From: Branchiostoma floridae
Lineage: Eukaryota; Chordata; Leptocardii; Amphioxiformes; Branchiostomatidae
Assembly (NCBI RefSeq): GCF_000003815.2
Contig: NC_049988.1
Coordinates: 7,810,698 to 7,874,697, forward strand
Length of the DNA: 64,000 bases
Direction of reading: 5' to 3'
The notes under the pieces: generated by a model
Seen by the model: only the letters and a program-made list of their open reading frames with translations
Database searches by the model: none
Told to the model about the DNA's origin: nothing
Program-made: the position numbers and the translations under genes
In this document: positions 27,001 through 37,231 of the stretch, one piece after another
Position numbering within the stretch: the stretch's first letter is position 1
Layout of the letters: each line of letters starts with the position of its first letter

Positions 27001-30000
27001 ATAATATAATAAATGGTATGCACAAATTCGTTTATAAAGATTGTGTGTTGTCGGAGTATAGGTTCAATATCAAATATGTATGTAGCATACAAAATGCTGT
27101 TTGCATCAAATATATACTGGAAAAGGTTGCCACAATTGAAATTTCATGAAATACTAAATACTGACAAAAGACATTGGCCACATTGAGCAATCCTTCAAGA
27201 GCATCTGTTCCCAAATGTTTGATAGCTGTAAGTGCAAGTGTAGAGATAAGAGGTGGAATGTTTTGAATCTGACTTGGCACTAGCATGATACCATAACTGA
27301 GGAAAAGATGCTTAGAGCACCCTTAACATGCCTGAGGGACCGCTAGCCTTGTGATGAAGTCTGGACAATCTCTAATGTCTAGGTTACACATAGCCGAATT
27401 TAGCTCCCGAACACCAGCCGACCCTTAGCCGACTCAGGTCGGCTGGTGTTCGGGAGCAGTCTGACCACGCCTATCTTTTAGCGCCGAACATGTTCCGAAC
27501 ATGTCCCAACCATCTCCCGACCAGAAAATGACTTACTCCCGACTGTGTCCCGAATGCTAACTAACCTATTACCAATCATCCCGGCTCTAGCCGCAGACTG
27601 CCGAATCACTCCAGACTGATTCCCAACCGATTGCTAACCCTCTTACGACTTGAAATGGACATAATCAGCGATTTTTTTAAAAGTAGCCATTTTCATTTTT
27701 AATCAAAATAATCCTTTCTTCTATTATGTAAACATAACAAGAGATCAAATTTGGATCACAGATAGCTCTAATATGGTATTTATGGTTCTTTTTGTTTTTG
27801 GCTGGATCTCGGTCGTGTGAAGTTCGGGGGTGATTCGCCCTGGTAATAGTCATTTTTTCTTGGGATTGAGTTAGCAGAGATTTGTCTTCGGGTTTGGGGT
27901 GAATCGTTGGTAGGTTGGGAACAAGCTGGGAGTATCTATCAGTGTTTATGGCTTGGTTAAGCAGTTAAAATTTTACTGCTGAGTTACTCCCGAACACCAG
28001 CCGAACATTAGGCGATCATGTCGAACACCAGCCGACCACCAACCGACCCATTCCAGACCCGCCGTTCAGAGCCGAATGTTTTGAACATTTCAAAACATTC
28101 GGCTGAGGCAGCCGAACACCAGCCGACTCACCCGAATGCCAGCCGACTCACCCGAACGCCAGCCGACTACAGCCGACTAGCTCCCGAATCACTCCAAAAC
28201 CATAGTCGGGAGAGAGTCGGGAGCCAAATTCGGCTATGTGTAACCTAGGCATAACATACCCACATCCACTTACAAAGTACAAGGCAGTGGGTATAAGGTG
28301 ACTGTATTTCTTAGAAGTTCTTAATACATCCGCCAGTAATAGCAGGAATTTTATTTTTTCACAGGAGCTTAATCATGTGATCGGACAGGAAAGGAGAGAT
28401 GGTTGAAACCATACTGTAGTGTAGTGTAGTGTAGTGTAGTAATACACAAAAAGATGTCAGTATATTTGTGGTGTCAATGACCACAGGCACATGTAGATTT
28501 ACAGTATCTACTGGGGAAGATCATTAAAATGTAAATGCACCTGCAGTGCAGACAAAACCTAACATGACTCCTAACTTTAAAAATAGACTTTTTCCAGGTA
28601 CTAGGAATGTTAATGGTTCACTGAACAAGAAAGTGGATATGCTTGTTTTCTTTTCTGATATCGGGCTTTAAGATTGATACAATCTGAGGATTAGTTATTA
28701 GGGTTGGGCTTGGTAGACGTAATTCTTTGTTTCTGCATTTGACAAATTTCAAATATAGAAAAATTAACGTTTCATTTATTTGCCTCCACTTTCGGTTCAT
28801 TTCAAACAGTTATGCGCAACAAGTAAATCTCTTTTGAAATTGTGAAAAAATCCCAAACAATTACCAACAACAAGTAATTACATTGTAAATGACAAAACTT
28901 CTGCAGTTGTTTTATATTCACAGTTTTTGTTGTGACCTTCACCATAAATGTAAAACCACTGAAAAAAAGTTCTTTATTCTGTCTTCTGCCCCTTCATTAA
29001 AGCACTGTGTGATACAGCAGACAATGAAATAGATGATACATTAATTAATGGCCACCTGTTATGGCAAATACGCTTTTGTTTCAACCACAAACTAAAACCA
29101 CAGCAGGCGTTCCATTTCCACCTTCCTACAAAATTCCCCGCCATTTGAACTTAAAGCTATATGCAGTAATATTTATATCCATGCTACAGTGCATGGCTGC
29201 TAGCCAATGTACAAAATTTCTCCACACTCTAATACTAATGAGCCTATGGTGAAAATGTCTGAGCCCCATACATAACGTCTAAGCTCCCCTAGCCAATAGG
29301 ATTAGGTCTGACATTTCTCCCTGAATGGCTAGACATATGTAGACATATTTTTGGCGTTACATAATGAAAATAGGACAGAGACGAATGACGTACTTTTATC
29401 TTTTTTTCTTCTGCAGGTATGAAATAACAAGTGAAAAGAAACTCTGACCCAAATTTTAGACATATCAGGTTCAAAGTTAGCTGTGGGGGAAGAAATGCCA
29501 GCTATGCACACAGTCAAAATATACTGTTCTGAAAAGTGTTCAGAGCAAAAATGGCTACCCGCCAAGATTCTGGGAAAGACCATTTATTACATAAACCTTT
29601 CCAGGAGTTACAGCAAGCATTTATTTCTTGGCGGCACCATTGTCTTTTTCATACTTTTTCTTCAGTTTGTACGGGGGGGCGCTTAGGAAACTACCGGAAA
29701 AGCCAAGACCAGATCTTTGCGGCCCATACACTGATAAACGCACTGAATTGAGGAAAATCCCCAATGTATTACTGGTAAGCTATATTCAAGGAATGCAAAA
29801 TTTGGTTGCCTCTTTATGGATAATGCAAATAAGATAGCCTTCCCTACAAATTACAGAACATCTAAATAGCGTTCTTACCCCATATAGAAAAGGGGCATGC
29901 ATGCATCCATCTGTCTCAAATTGAAATCAACACCCCAAAATGATCAAAATTCTGTTTCTGCCAAGATTAGAACTAGAAGGTTATGTCTTTGGTGCCTTTT

Positions 30001-33000
30001 CTGTGGGTGGGTGGGTGGATGTACAACATAACTGGAGAAGCTGTGGATGGATCTTTATGTTGATAATGTAAAACAAACCGAAAATGGGCCCCCTAGCAGG
30101 TTTCTACGGTACTGCAGCTGCATTTCCAGTTTCAATTCATGTTGTTTGAGTTATCCCTAAACCTAGCAGTCAAGAAACCAAACCAAACCCACAAACATGC
30201 AGTTGCTGGTGAAAATATGACCTCCTTGGTGCAATCCCAGCCAACTGAAGGTCAGAATTTAAAAGGCAACAGCGTATAAAAGTCAGTGATTCTCAGAATA
30301 GTGACTGATGACATGTGGAACATAGCACAGACCTAACACGCCTAGTTGGAAATGTCAGCTGCGATTCTTGAAGTTTTCACCTTGAATCCACGGCTATCAA
30401 TAAACTGTCCTTCCAGTAAAGGTCTGAGAGATATGATCTGATAGGAGCAACGTTGACCCTAAACCAATTATTTGGAACACAGAAAGAATCCAAAACACAT
30501 TGCAGCGAGAGGTCAATTTTGTGGAGATATTTCATAGCTGACATGGCTACTTTTATCATCGTAAAATATGCCTATGGACTTCGGATAACAAAAAGTATGC
30601 ATCAATATTTAGTACATGTATACCTAACATGTAATGGCTATATGATTATGAAACTTAATGTCTGAATCTGACAAGTACAACATCAGACTTGTTTTTTTTT
30701 ATTTTATCACGAATTTTAGTTCTATGCTGCGGTGAATTGATATACTGTTGGTGGGGTTGAATTTTGCAGGGGTGGCTTTTGCACTGTTTGTGGTCAAAAG
30801 AAATAACATTACTGTGAATATTTTAAGAGATACAGTATGGATGACTACAAGCTGTGTTTACCCTTGTATACCAGTGCATACTTAAAGGGATAAGTACATG
30901 TACTTTTGTATATTGAAATGCTCAAGGTGTGGTTGTCTTTACTTTAACTATGCACAAGGTGGTCCCCTATTCTACTTATACTGTTGTTAAATTACATGTA
31001 AAGCTAGGTTATACAATTATGAGACTGGGTGAGAATTACATTGCAAGGCTGGCATTTGAAATTCTATGGCTTTTTGTGTTGATTTGTGCTGTTTTCTAAT
31101 TGCTATCTACTACCAACCAGTTGGAATGGTACGCATACCAACAGACATAGAAAACTCAGCCACTCAAATGGTCTGTACAGAAGGCAATGGCTTCACTAAG
31201 ATTTCTGATCTAATCCTATGGTTTAATATGGCCACCTGTGCATTTACTAAGCCTAACCTTTATTTGGAACGAACCATTATGAATGCCACACAATCATACA
31301 ACTTTTATTCAAAATCTGAGTAAGAATGTAATCAAGGACAAACAGCAGCACAGACTCAAAACATGTCTTTCAGAAAACATATTTTCAAGGTTAAAGAATT
31401 ACAGGACCAATCTCAATATGGCAGGGGTATCATAAATATTTTCGACCTTGATATATGAGCTAGAAAGGAAAGACTTGTTAGCTAGGTAGAGGGCCTATTG
31501 TCTGGGGCTTGATTCATAATTCTTCAGTGTAATAATATTTGCTAACATCTGTGAAGGACTGGACCATATATCCTTTGTGTAAGGATTTGATGAAACACTC
31601 ATGGCCACCTGTGCAAAACCAGGGTTCAAAGTTCTCTTCCCAGCATAATATACAGATGTAGTCTAGACAATTCAGCTTGTCCTATGTTATACCAGTCCTT
31701 GTTTATAATTCTTGCAGTTATGCAAGATTTCAATTTCATTAAATTTTGAATATCATTTTACTTAACATATGATATCACGTTTTACCCTGTTGGGATATGC
31801 ATATGTCTGACCTTAATAAATTTTTGATAAAGGACATTAACTTTTGCAGCAAAATGGTAAACAACAGTGCAACTTGGACTGTTTCCAACTTAACCTGCAT
31901 TTTACTATCATGAACACATATTTGCAATGCCTCAAACTTTCAGTGGAGAGGTTACTGTGAAAACAAAACCACCGTGAACATTTGATGATATACTGTATTT
32001 GTCTGAAATAAAATATAGTAGCCCAAGCAGGCTAGGCAACCCTTCTCTCAATTTCATGTACTAGAAAACATCCTTCAAAACCTAATTTCCTAGTCCAACA
32101 TTCAACTGCTGGCCATATTTTGTAAAAGGATTTTCACAACCGTTACCCCAAATTCTATAGGTGTGCGGATCTTTCCAGAGACAGTTTGGCAGGAAAACAG
32201 GCCCTTCCAATTGTAATTCTAACCTCGTTAAATTCCATTAGGTGTATAAGGGCCGCGCTCAGGGGTCCCCTTCCAATCCATCCCAGAAATTAAAAGTGAC
32301 GCTTCAGCAGCTGGATCCCTCGCTCTTATTTTCTTGGAGCGAAAACAGCTCCATATTTGTCCTACTCAGATTCAGAGATTGCAACTTGCATGCAAAACAT
32401 CCAGGTGTTTTTTATGAGATAAAAAGCCATGGTAGGATTTCTGGAAAAAGATATCTACTTTTGAAAAGAGTATAAATTTTAGCTCATTTGAATTGTTCAA
32501 ACTAGGCTGAAAAATCACAATGATAAATACACTAAGAGGAAAGATCCAGATCAAGAATTCCTATTTCTATAGGATTTTGTCCATTTCCAGATTGTATGCA
32601 CCTTTATTCTATATCTACACTATGAAAAATTCAAGTAAATACTGTGAGTTGCATTAAACATTTTAGGGTGGTAGTACTAAAATTACATAATACCACCTTG
32701 GAGTTGGAGATTCATTCTCTCTATAGCTTAGTATAAGTACTGTACTATCTTTTAAAACATAAATCACATTTGTTACTGCTGACATTTCTGCTTCAAATTA
32801 TTATCAAATATCATAACTTCATCTAAACTGGACCCATATATGGTTAAATGCAATCTACCATCCCTGGGGCATTCACAATGTGAATCTTCCTGAAAGGCTG
32901 ACAAATGACACTGACTGCACACCTGCTGTTAGTATTAGTATTACAGGATACATGTCCCTCTTCCCTGACATCTTCACATTAATCAAACAAAAAGCAAGGT

Positions 33001-36000
33001 TCACCCTACCAAAGGCTCAAGCAATTCTGTTGCTGATTTGGCATATATAGATGTACACTACTATCCAGCAGTTTCAATAGTCATTGGTTATCAGTTACTG
33101 GTAGAATAATGTACATCAAAATACTGTGATCAAAATATAAGCCACAGAATTATAGTAATTTAGCTGGATGTGAGCCATTGTGTCAAAAACAATCAATGCA
33201 TTTTTTCTTAATTCACATCATCGTTATAAACAGGTGTTGGTGGAATCTATAACGTCCGTAGCAGGGTTTCCCCTGACTTTTTGGTAAGATAACCTACGGA
33301 TATTCTTAAGGTGGTAAAACCATACTTAACCATGAAACGTTTAAACCAACAACCTCAGGGTATAGGTCACCTACATGTGACTACAATGCAACTGCACAGT
33401 TTATTGTCTTTCTAAAAATGAGTTACCGCCTTAGCCACAAGCAAATTTTTCCACCTCGACCAAGTGAAGGTTTTCAAACTATGTTTTACTTGATGTATAT
33501 TCCCTCCTCCTGCTTTTAATACTACATGTAGTAGGTAAAAAAATGATTCACAGAAGCATGAATGAATTCCCATACACCAAGTATGGCAAACTTGAATGTT
33601 GGCATCTACAACAATCTAACAAAACACAGTAATAGTACTATAATGTCACTAGTGAATATACTGCTTTTTATGATAATGCCTTAATAGATAATTATAATCA
33701 ATAACTTTGCCAAGTGCATGTTATGTGAAAAAACTGATAACCAGGTGATGAATGCAATGGTAGACAACTAAGAATATCACGACACAACATGATCATGCAA
33801 TCTACATTACTGCAAATTCATTTAGATGGGGACTTCAATTTTGCAGCACAGAAAAAATAAAGAATTTGAGGTATTGAGTTTCTGAAACAACATTACGAAA
33901 GACTAGCAAGTTGTCCACCTTCCAATGGGTTCAACTTGATGACCTTAAAAACAATACAAAAATTTCAAAACTTACAGTTCCTACATTTCAACACAACAAA
34001 AAATTTATTTGCATCCACATTTGAAGAGATTTATTTGCCAAGAAAATTTCCCTCATTCCATTTGCAAAAACAAACATACTGTAGATCCATTTATCTACAG
34101 AAAGAAAAATGAGATTTTTGCAGTGTTATAAGTTTGTGGCTAAAACAATTACATGGTACAGTAGCAATACATTGGAAATGCATGTTCACAGTACAGTGGC
34201 AAAACCAAAGCAATGAAATAAAACCACCACCAGCATTTTAAGACTTACAGTACAATACATACATGTATGTATGCAATCTAATCTTGAGGAGGGTGGTGGC
34301 GGGAGTATTTCCTTTTTGCAAGTGGAACACACGCATGAAAGGAGGCACATTATACAGAAGTGTGATCAATGCATGGGGGATGAGAGCAGGGGAAAGTGCA
34401 TAACAGGGTTGCTCAGTTGACAGGATATGTGGTAGCCATAGGTGGGAGGCGTTGGTTGATAAGGATGGGGAAGATGGTGGGCGTAGGGGATTTTAATGAC
34501 TTTGCTGACTGATTCTTATCAGTACAGCGTATTGGAAAACTGGATAGTCACGACTTTTCTTTTCTGTTTAAGTATTACCGTTTCATGGTTCTGAATACCA
34601 CAATAAACTGAAACATGCACGGTATATGGGGGCTGTTATAGTATAACTTATACCTCATATCAATATTAGTGGTATCGCGGTATATCAACATCATTACTGG
34701 TCCTATTATCTACAGTGGCACTGATTCCACAAAATATGATAAAGAGCAACTTAGAAGTTGTACATTTCCGTATCTTTGAATTACATTTTTTTCAGAAAAA
34801 TGTCTCTCATTTGCAAGAACTAGGTAGGTGACTGGAATGTACATTTCAGTTAATCTAGTCTATTAATTTCTTGATAATAATATGTCTTTATGGGCAACTT
34901 CCAGGCTATTGTTTGAAACAGTAGCTTTTCTCCATCAATATAGATGATCCTATAATTCAGCTGAAAGGCAGGGATTCTTACAAATTATATATCAGGCAGG
35001 AAAATCAAAATCATACACAATCATAAACTACATAAAGGTGATCAAACTGTAGAGGGTGTGGGTTAACTTGTTGTTGTTGTCCATGTTTACTTTAACATCT
35101 ATTGATTATTGATATTTGGTATTATTTGTAGTCTAGGTGCTGGTTTTACTCCGTTCGGTTATGCATCAAATGCCTCTCTTTGTATCTAGCTCTAGGTGAC
35201 TTGTGCATTTAACACTTGGTGACTTGTGCTCAAGAGTTGCTTAAGTGTCTCTAGGAGAGCATGTTCAGTCTATGGGTACTCTCAATGTACTGGCTAATTT
35301 TCTATAGAAACCATACGGCACAGACCATGAGACTGTAGGGGTGGTTCCAGTGGTTCTTTATGAAAAATTACATAATTTTCGTTTAAATACCATCTTGATG
35401 CCGTGTAATCTATTGCTTTTTATCAGTAAAAATATTTCTTTAGGTTTGCTATGTAATGTTGTCACTAGCGTCTATTGTACAGATTTAGAATATTCTTTTA
35501 TTTTCCCGCTCCCCCCTTTGATCTGTTCTTATTTATGCGGTCCCAAGCAATATGACCCCTGTATACTCACTGGGGACCAACATCAATTCGGCCTTCTGGC
35601 CATGTAAAAACTCGTCACCGAGTAAACACAGTCTACCCTCGTCAACAACAATTTTCCCCCGAGGAGTAAACGATCAGGTCAAAATTCTGGGAAGGATAGA
35701 CGGTAATTTCCGTCCCCCCATTCACTAAAACTCCGCAACTTTAAACCAGACAACATACCACAATACACTCAACACACTGGCGCCAAATAAATTTTTTACT
35801 TATTTCCGTTCCGTCCCATGATTGGTTTTAGAATTCCAGCGACGTTTGGTAGAGGATCAGACAATGCATATTCAAGGTTGAGCTGTATAATGTTTGGTGG
35901 AGCCCCGGGACCGAACAAAGGGAATCTGCAAAAGCGGGGATAATTTTCCGAACAAAAACAATCCCGCTTTCAGGACGGTCAAAAAATGGCTGTACGCAAA

Positions 36001-36207
36001 ACAACTCTACGCGGGGTAGGAGACCCTCGGTAAAACAGCCCGAATCGGCGCGTTTAAAGCACCGCATGGACAAATCTTCTCCTTACCTGAGATCTCAACA
36101 GCCTGGAACCTTCCCCTGCGTGCGAGGTGGAGGGTAAGGGAGAGGCTGGACTTCCCGAGGGGCGGGGGAAGGAGCCCGTGGGGAAGGCGCTGTTCCACCG
36201 CCGCCAT
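10336..36207 (-). CDS. MED1: Mediator of RNA polymerase II transcription subunit 1
   Basis: MED1 is the Mediator middle-module subunit that docks nuclear receptors and other activators in the nucleus. Sixteen coding exons join in frame with GT-AG introns: 36207-36087, 26501-26353, 25115-25040, 24538-24484, 23525-23382, 22854-22783, 21897-21823, 20642-20563, 20106-20020, 19482-19368, 18845-18721, 17716-17592, 16877-16697, 16026-15931, 15424-15319 and 15043-10336. The product is about 2,104 aa, against about 1,580 in human. Residues 50-545 match the conserved Med1 N-terminal domain, with family landmarks such as INALQKALK, HLKGLLNIY, LLPACFSLV, QTVYNTLITSCV and CLSIPVLMRAI. The ATG at 36207 has a good context (AAGATGG). 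The first 40 residues, from exon 1, resemble nothing I know, so the N-terminus is less certain. Intron 1 is 9.6 kb; the others are mostly under 2 kb. A 100-N gap interrupts the last exon. Confidence 0.95.
11220..11319. other. assembly gap of 100 N
   Basis: Exactly 100 unknown bases lie inside the MED1 Ser-rich region, probably a default-length scaffold gap. The coding frame reads through it, but the true length and any internal repeat are unknown. The surrounding low-complexity sequence suggests a collapsed repeat. Confidence 0.99.
12005..12450 (-). repeat. degenerate Ser-Gly-Pro-Lys peptide repeat inside MED1
   Basis: About 145 codons made of a loose 8-residue period of the type K-P-x-x-S-G-P-K (for example KPVTSGPK, KTISPVPK, KPVSGTPK, KPLVSGPK). 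It is degenerate at both protein and DNA level, so it is old. It probably forms an extended, basic, phosphorylatable linker. Confidence 0.75.
13375..13449 (-). other. duplicated PTDLS motifs in MED1 tail
   Basis: EPTDLSTS occurs twice, exactly 20 residues apart (PTDLS codons 13449-13435 and 13389-13375). It follows LDLS variants a little upstream (GLDLSM, VLDLST). PXDLS is the classic docking motif for the corepressor CtBP. Presence of the motif is seen directly; binding is inference. Confidence 0.7.
14497..14571 (-). other. two LXXLL nuclear-receptor boxes of MED1
   Basis: PMLASLL (LXXLL codons 14571-14557) and NHPMLMNLL (14511-14497) lie 20 residues apart. Human MED1 has LTSLL and LMNLL about 40 residues apart. 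The second box with its NHPM flank is essentially the vertebrate sequence. These helices bind ligand-activated nuclear receptors. Confidence 0.9.
15531..15726. mobile_element. MITE, family with TACTGTAAATGCA ends (copy 1)
   Basis: An approximately 196-bp palindromic element in a MED1 intron. The left end is TTGTAAATGCAGAAA and the right end GTGAACTTAAATGCATTTACAGTA, with complementary GTGGTTTT and AACCAC-type internal blocks. It is inverted relative to the copy at 23581-23772. Confidence 0.75.
15780..15888. mobile_element. short foldback element, CCAAATAG ends (deleted copy)
   Basis: It begins CCAAATAGCAGTTACTCAAG and contains GGATATGATTTTGGAAAT and ACGTTTCAG, shared with the fuller element at 24075-24258. 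The right part is shortened. It is followed by CCTGGATGTCTAACNTTTAT, also shared with the other copy. Confidence 0.6.
17305..17397. repeat. imperfect hairpin in MED1 intron
   Basis: GCGATCAGA and TCTGATCGC flank a short loop near 17340. Outer arms AAGTTGGGA and TCCCAACT extend the fold. It is probably a small palindromic element. Confidence 0.5.
18127..18491. mobile_element. MITE with 36-bp terminal inverted repeats
   Basis: The ends GGCCACACCAATTTAATTTC... and ...GAAATTAAATTGGTGTGGCC are matching inverted repeats of about 36 bp, continuing through TTGGTTCACGGATT. The 365-bp AT-rich interior has no coding capacity. A diverged single end of the same family is at about 22418 (TTAGGCCAAACCAATTCAAT). 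Confidence 0.85.
19205..19366. repeat. three-copy minisatellite, about 60-bp unit
   Basis: Three copies of a unit containing CTTTCTG...ATGATTGG...GTGARTTCTCCCTACCC. The third copy abuts the minus-strand splice donor of MED1 exon 10 (exon end 19368), so repeat sequence supplies part of the donor context. Confidence 0.7.
22487..22690 (+). mobile_element. tRNA-derived SINE
   Basis: The head reads CCTGTAGCTCAACTGGTAGC, a Pol III A box. About 50 bp later comes GTTCAATTC, a B box, so this is a tRNA-like promoter. It is followed by a tRNA-unrelated body. Located in a MED1 intron, antisense to the gene. Confidence 0.7.
23581..23772. mobile_element. MITE, TACTGTAAATGCA ends (copy 2)
   Basis: A 192-bp element with terminal inverted repeats TACTGTAAATGCA and TGCATTTACAGTA and inner complementary blocks (CGTGGTA...GCGGTGGTTTT, AAACCACCGCGAAA). 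It sits next to MED1 exon 5. Confidence 0.85.
24075..24258. mobile_element. foldback MITE with about 85-bp arms
   Basis: A nearly full-length palindrome. The left arm CCAAATAGTAATCGCTCAAG...GGATATGATTTTGGAAA is complementary to the right arm TTTCCAAAATCATATCTAG...TTGAGTAATTGCTATTTGG, around a short centre near GTGACTCTCATAGTAACAGTG. No coding capacity. Confidence 0.85.
24600..24920 (+). mobile_element. probable SINE or LINE-tail fragment
   Basis: It contains AAAGGCACTTAACATGAATT followed by TTCCTCACTTCACTCAGGTG and TAAATGAG, which resembles the conserved core or tail of MIR/V-SINE/CORE-type SINEs (CACTTTAC...TTCCTC...CAGGTGTAAA). The class is inferred from memory of these cores only. Confidence 0.45.
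26700..26890 (-). mobile_element. tRNA-derived SINE, minus strand
   Basis: Read on the minus strand from 26885 it begins TAGTCCAGTGGTTAGCTGCC (A box TGGTTAGC) and has GTTCGATTCC (B box) about 40 bp on, in a tRNA-like arrangement. It sits in MED1 intron 1, in the same direction as the gene, and differs from the SINE at 22487. Confidence 0.7.
27379..28248. mobile_element. non-autonomous DNA transposon, 870 bp, with TIRs
   Basis: The ends CTAGGTTACACATAGCCGAA and TTCGGCTATGTGTAACCTAG are inverted repeats continuing to GCTCCCGA. Inside each end are many direct and inverted copies of CCGAACACCAGCCGAC. The left copies form a strong hairpin (about 27408-27455). A TA dinucleotide on each side of GGTTACAC is a possible target duplication. 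An open frame at 28018-28248 is made of the subrepeats and is not a gene. Confidence 0.85.
28415..28440. repeat. (TGTAG)n microsatellite
   Basis: Five tandem copies of the pentamer TGTAG. Confidence 0.9.
29945..30130 (+). mobile_element. LINE-like repeat fragment
   Basis: It carries GAAGGTTATGTCTTTGG, a GTGGGTGGGTGG run and GCTGTGGATGGATCTTTATG. This phrase order is common in dispersed repeats of marine invertebrate genomes, often at LINE ends. No coding part remains, so the class is uncertain. Confidence 0.4.
34076..34253. mobile_element. diverged MITE, TACTGTA/TTACAGTA ends
   Basis: It starts at TACTGTAGATCCATTTATC and ends CATTTTAAGACTTACAGTA. The inner AAAACCACCACCAGC block resembles the right half of the elements at 15531 and 23581. 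It is a degraded family member in MED1 intron 1. Confidence 0.5.
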
Positions 36208-36231
36208 CTTCCCTAGCTCGTGATGACGTCA
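36201..36231 (-). promoter_or_regulatory. MED1 core promoter: consensus CRE plus YY1-type site
   Basis: A perfect CRE palindrome TGACGTCA lies at 36224-36231, 17 bp upstream of the MED1 ATG. AAGATGGCGG, a strong YY1 consensus, spans the start codon itself (36210-36201). Both are typical of TATA-less housekeeping promoters and suggest that transcription starts very close by. Binding is inferred. Confidence 0.65.
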
Positions 36232-37231
36232 CTGCAGGGTCGGAGGTGCCCAGGTTGTACAGCCGCCAGGTGTCGTTTTCTTTGTCAGGGAATAATGGAG
36301 AAAAATTATGATAACGGTACCTGGAATTTACAAGGATAAAATCCCGTTAAAATCCATTAAAATAATAACCACAAATGTGCTATAAACGATATATTTCAAA
36401 GTCATAAAATTCAATCAATAATAAAATTTTTAGCCCTTAACTTTAATTAACTGACATTAAGTTCATGCTTTAAGTCATAAAGTTGTTCTAGTTGAATATG
36501 ATGTTAGTTCTGCTAGTTCTATTACCACTCTATTTTTTCATGACTTAGAATGAAGGAAATATTAAAAGGGAAAATGGCAATTTTTCTTGTAATTTTTCAT
36601 ATTTCAAATTGCCACATTCACTTTTGAAATTTCCCTTTCAGTAGAAAGCACAGTTTGAGAAATTAATTTCGATGGGCAACAAAGAAAAGCATGTCTCATC
36701 ATCTTTGTGTAATTTTGGAAGTTGACTGACAAACGTTGAAAGTCTGGGCTTCCTATCTCCTTGTTAAAAAAAAGACCATCAATGCATTAAGAGAAACTGA
36801 ATGTTTTGTCTCCCCAAAGAGCAGATATACTCTTCCACAGTTCAACTGCCTTAAAAGTTAAAAGCAAGTCCATATTAATTTCTTCCCACTTTATAGCATG
36901 TAACACAATGTTGCATTAGTTTTTCTGGGATAAAGTTACTCCAAACTCTTCCATATTTTCTTTTTTTTGGAAAATCAATTATCATGTACATATCCATAAG
37001 TTATAGTAATAATGGCCAGCAGTAATCCAGGGAAGAATGAGGCATTTTCCTTTGGACTTTAAAGATCTTGCAACAGCGCCACCTGCAGAGCGGAATGAAA
37101 AGTACAGAAATTTTCAGATCAAGCCTACAACGCAAAGCATTGTGGGAAAGCGTCATTACCCTGACTTTACTTCCGCATTTCTGCCGCAGCTTGTCGACTA
37201 GTGAAGTTCGCACTCCGCAAATACTGTTAGA
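36208..37231. promoter_or_regulatory. divergent intergenic region MED1 / sorcin
   Basis: About 1 kb separates the two start codons. It is GC-rich at both ends (near 36050-36300 and 37060-37230) and AT-rich between, so it looks like two promoters rather than one shared core. An ETS-like ACTTCCGC is at about 37170, close to the sorcin start. No TATA box is evident. Confidence 0.5.

Larger units (their letters stand above)
28841..35600. other. MED1 intron 1, distal part, mostly featureless
   Basis: AT-rich intronic sequence with no exon-like segment that I can support. It contains a LINE-like fragment (about 29945-30130), a diverged MITE copy (34076-34253) and scattered TACTGTAA/TTACAGTA remnants, for example near 30770-30838 and 31950-32000. 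Confidence 0.6.

Noticed and set aside
27032-27286. 84-codon minus frame (IPPLISTLALTAIKHLG...) in MED1 intron 1
   Set aside because: It looks mildly helical-repeat-like with an acceptor-like CAG, but MED1 exons 1 and 2 join cleanly without it and no donor or family match is clear.
28018-28248. Plus frame with repeated Pro/Ser/Arg residues
   Set aside because: It is built from the subterminal repeats of the 870-bp transposon.
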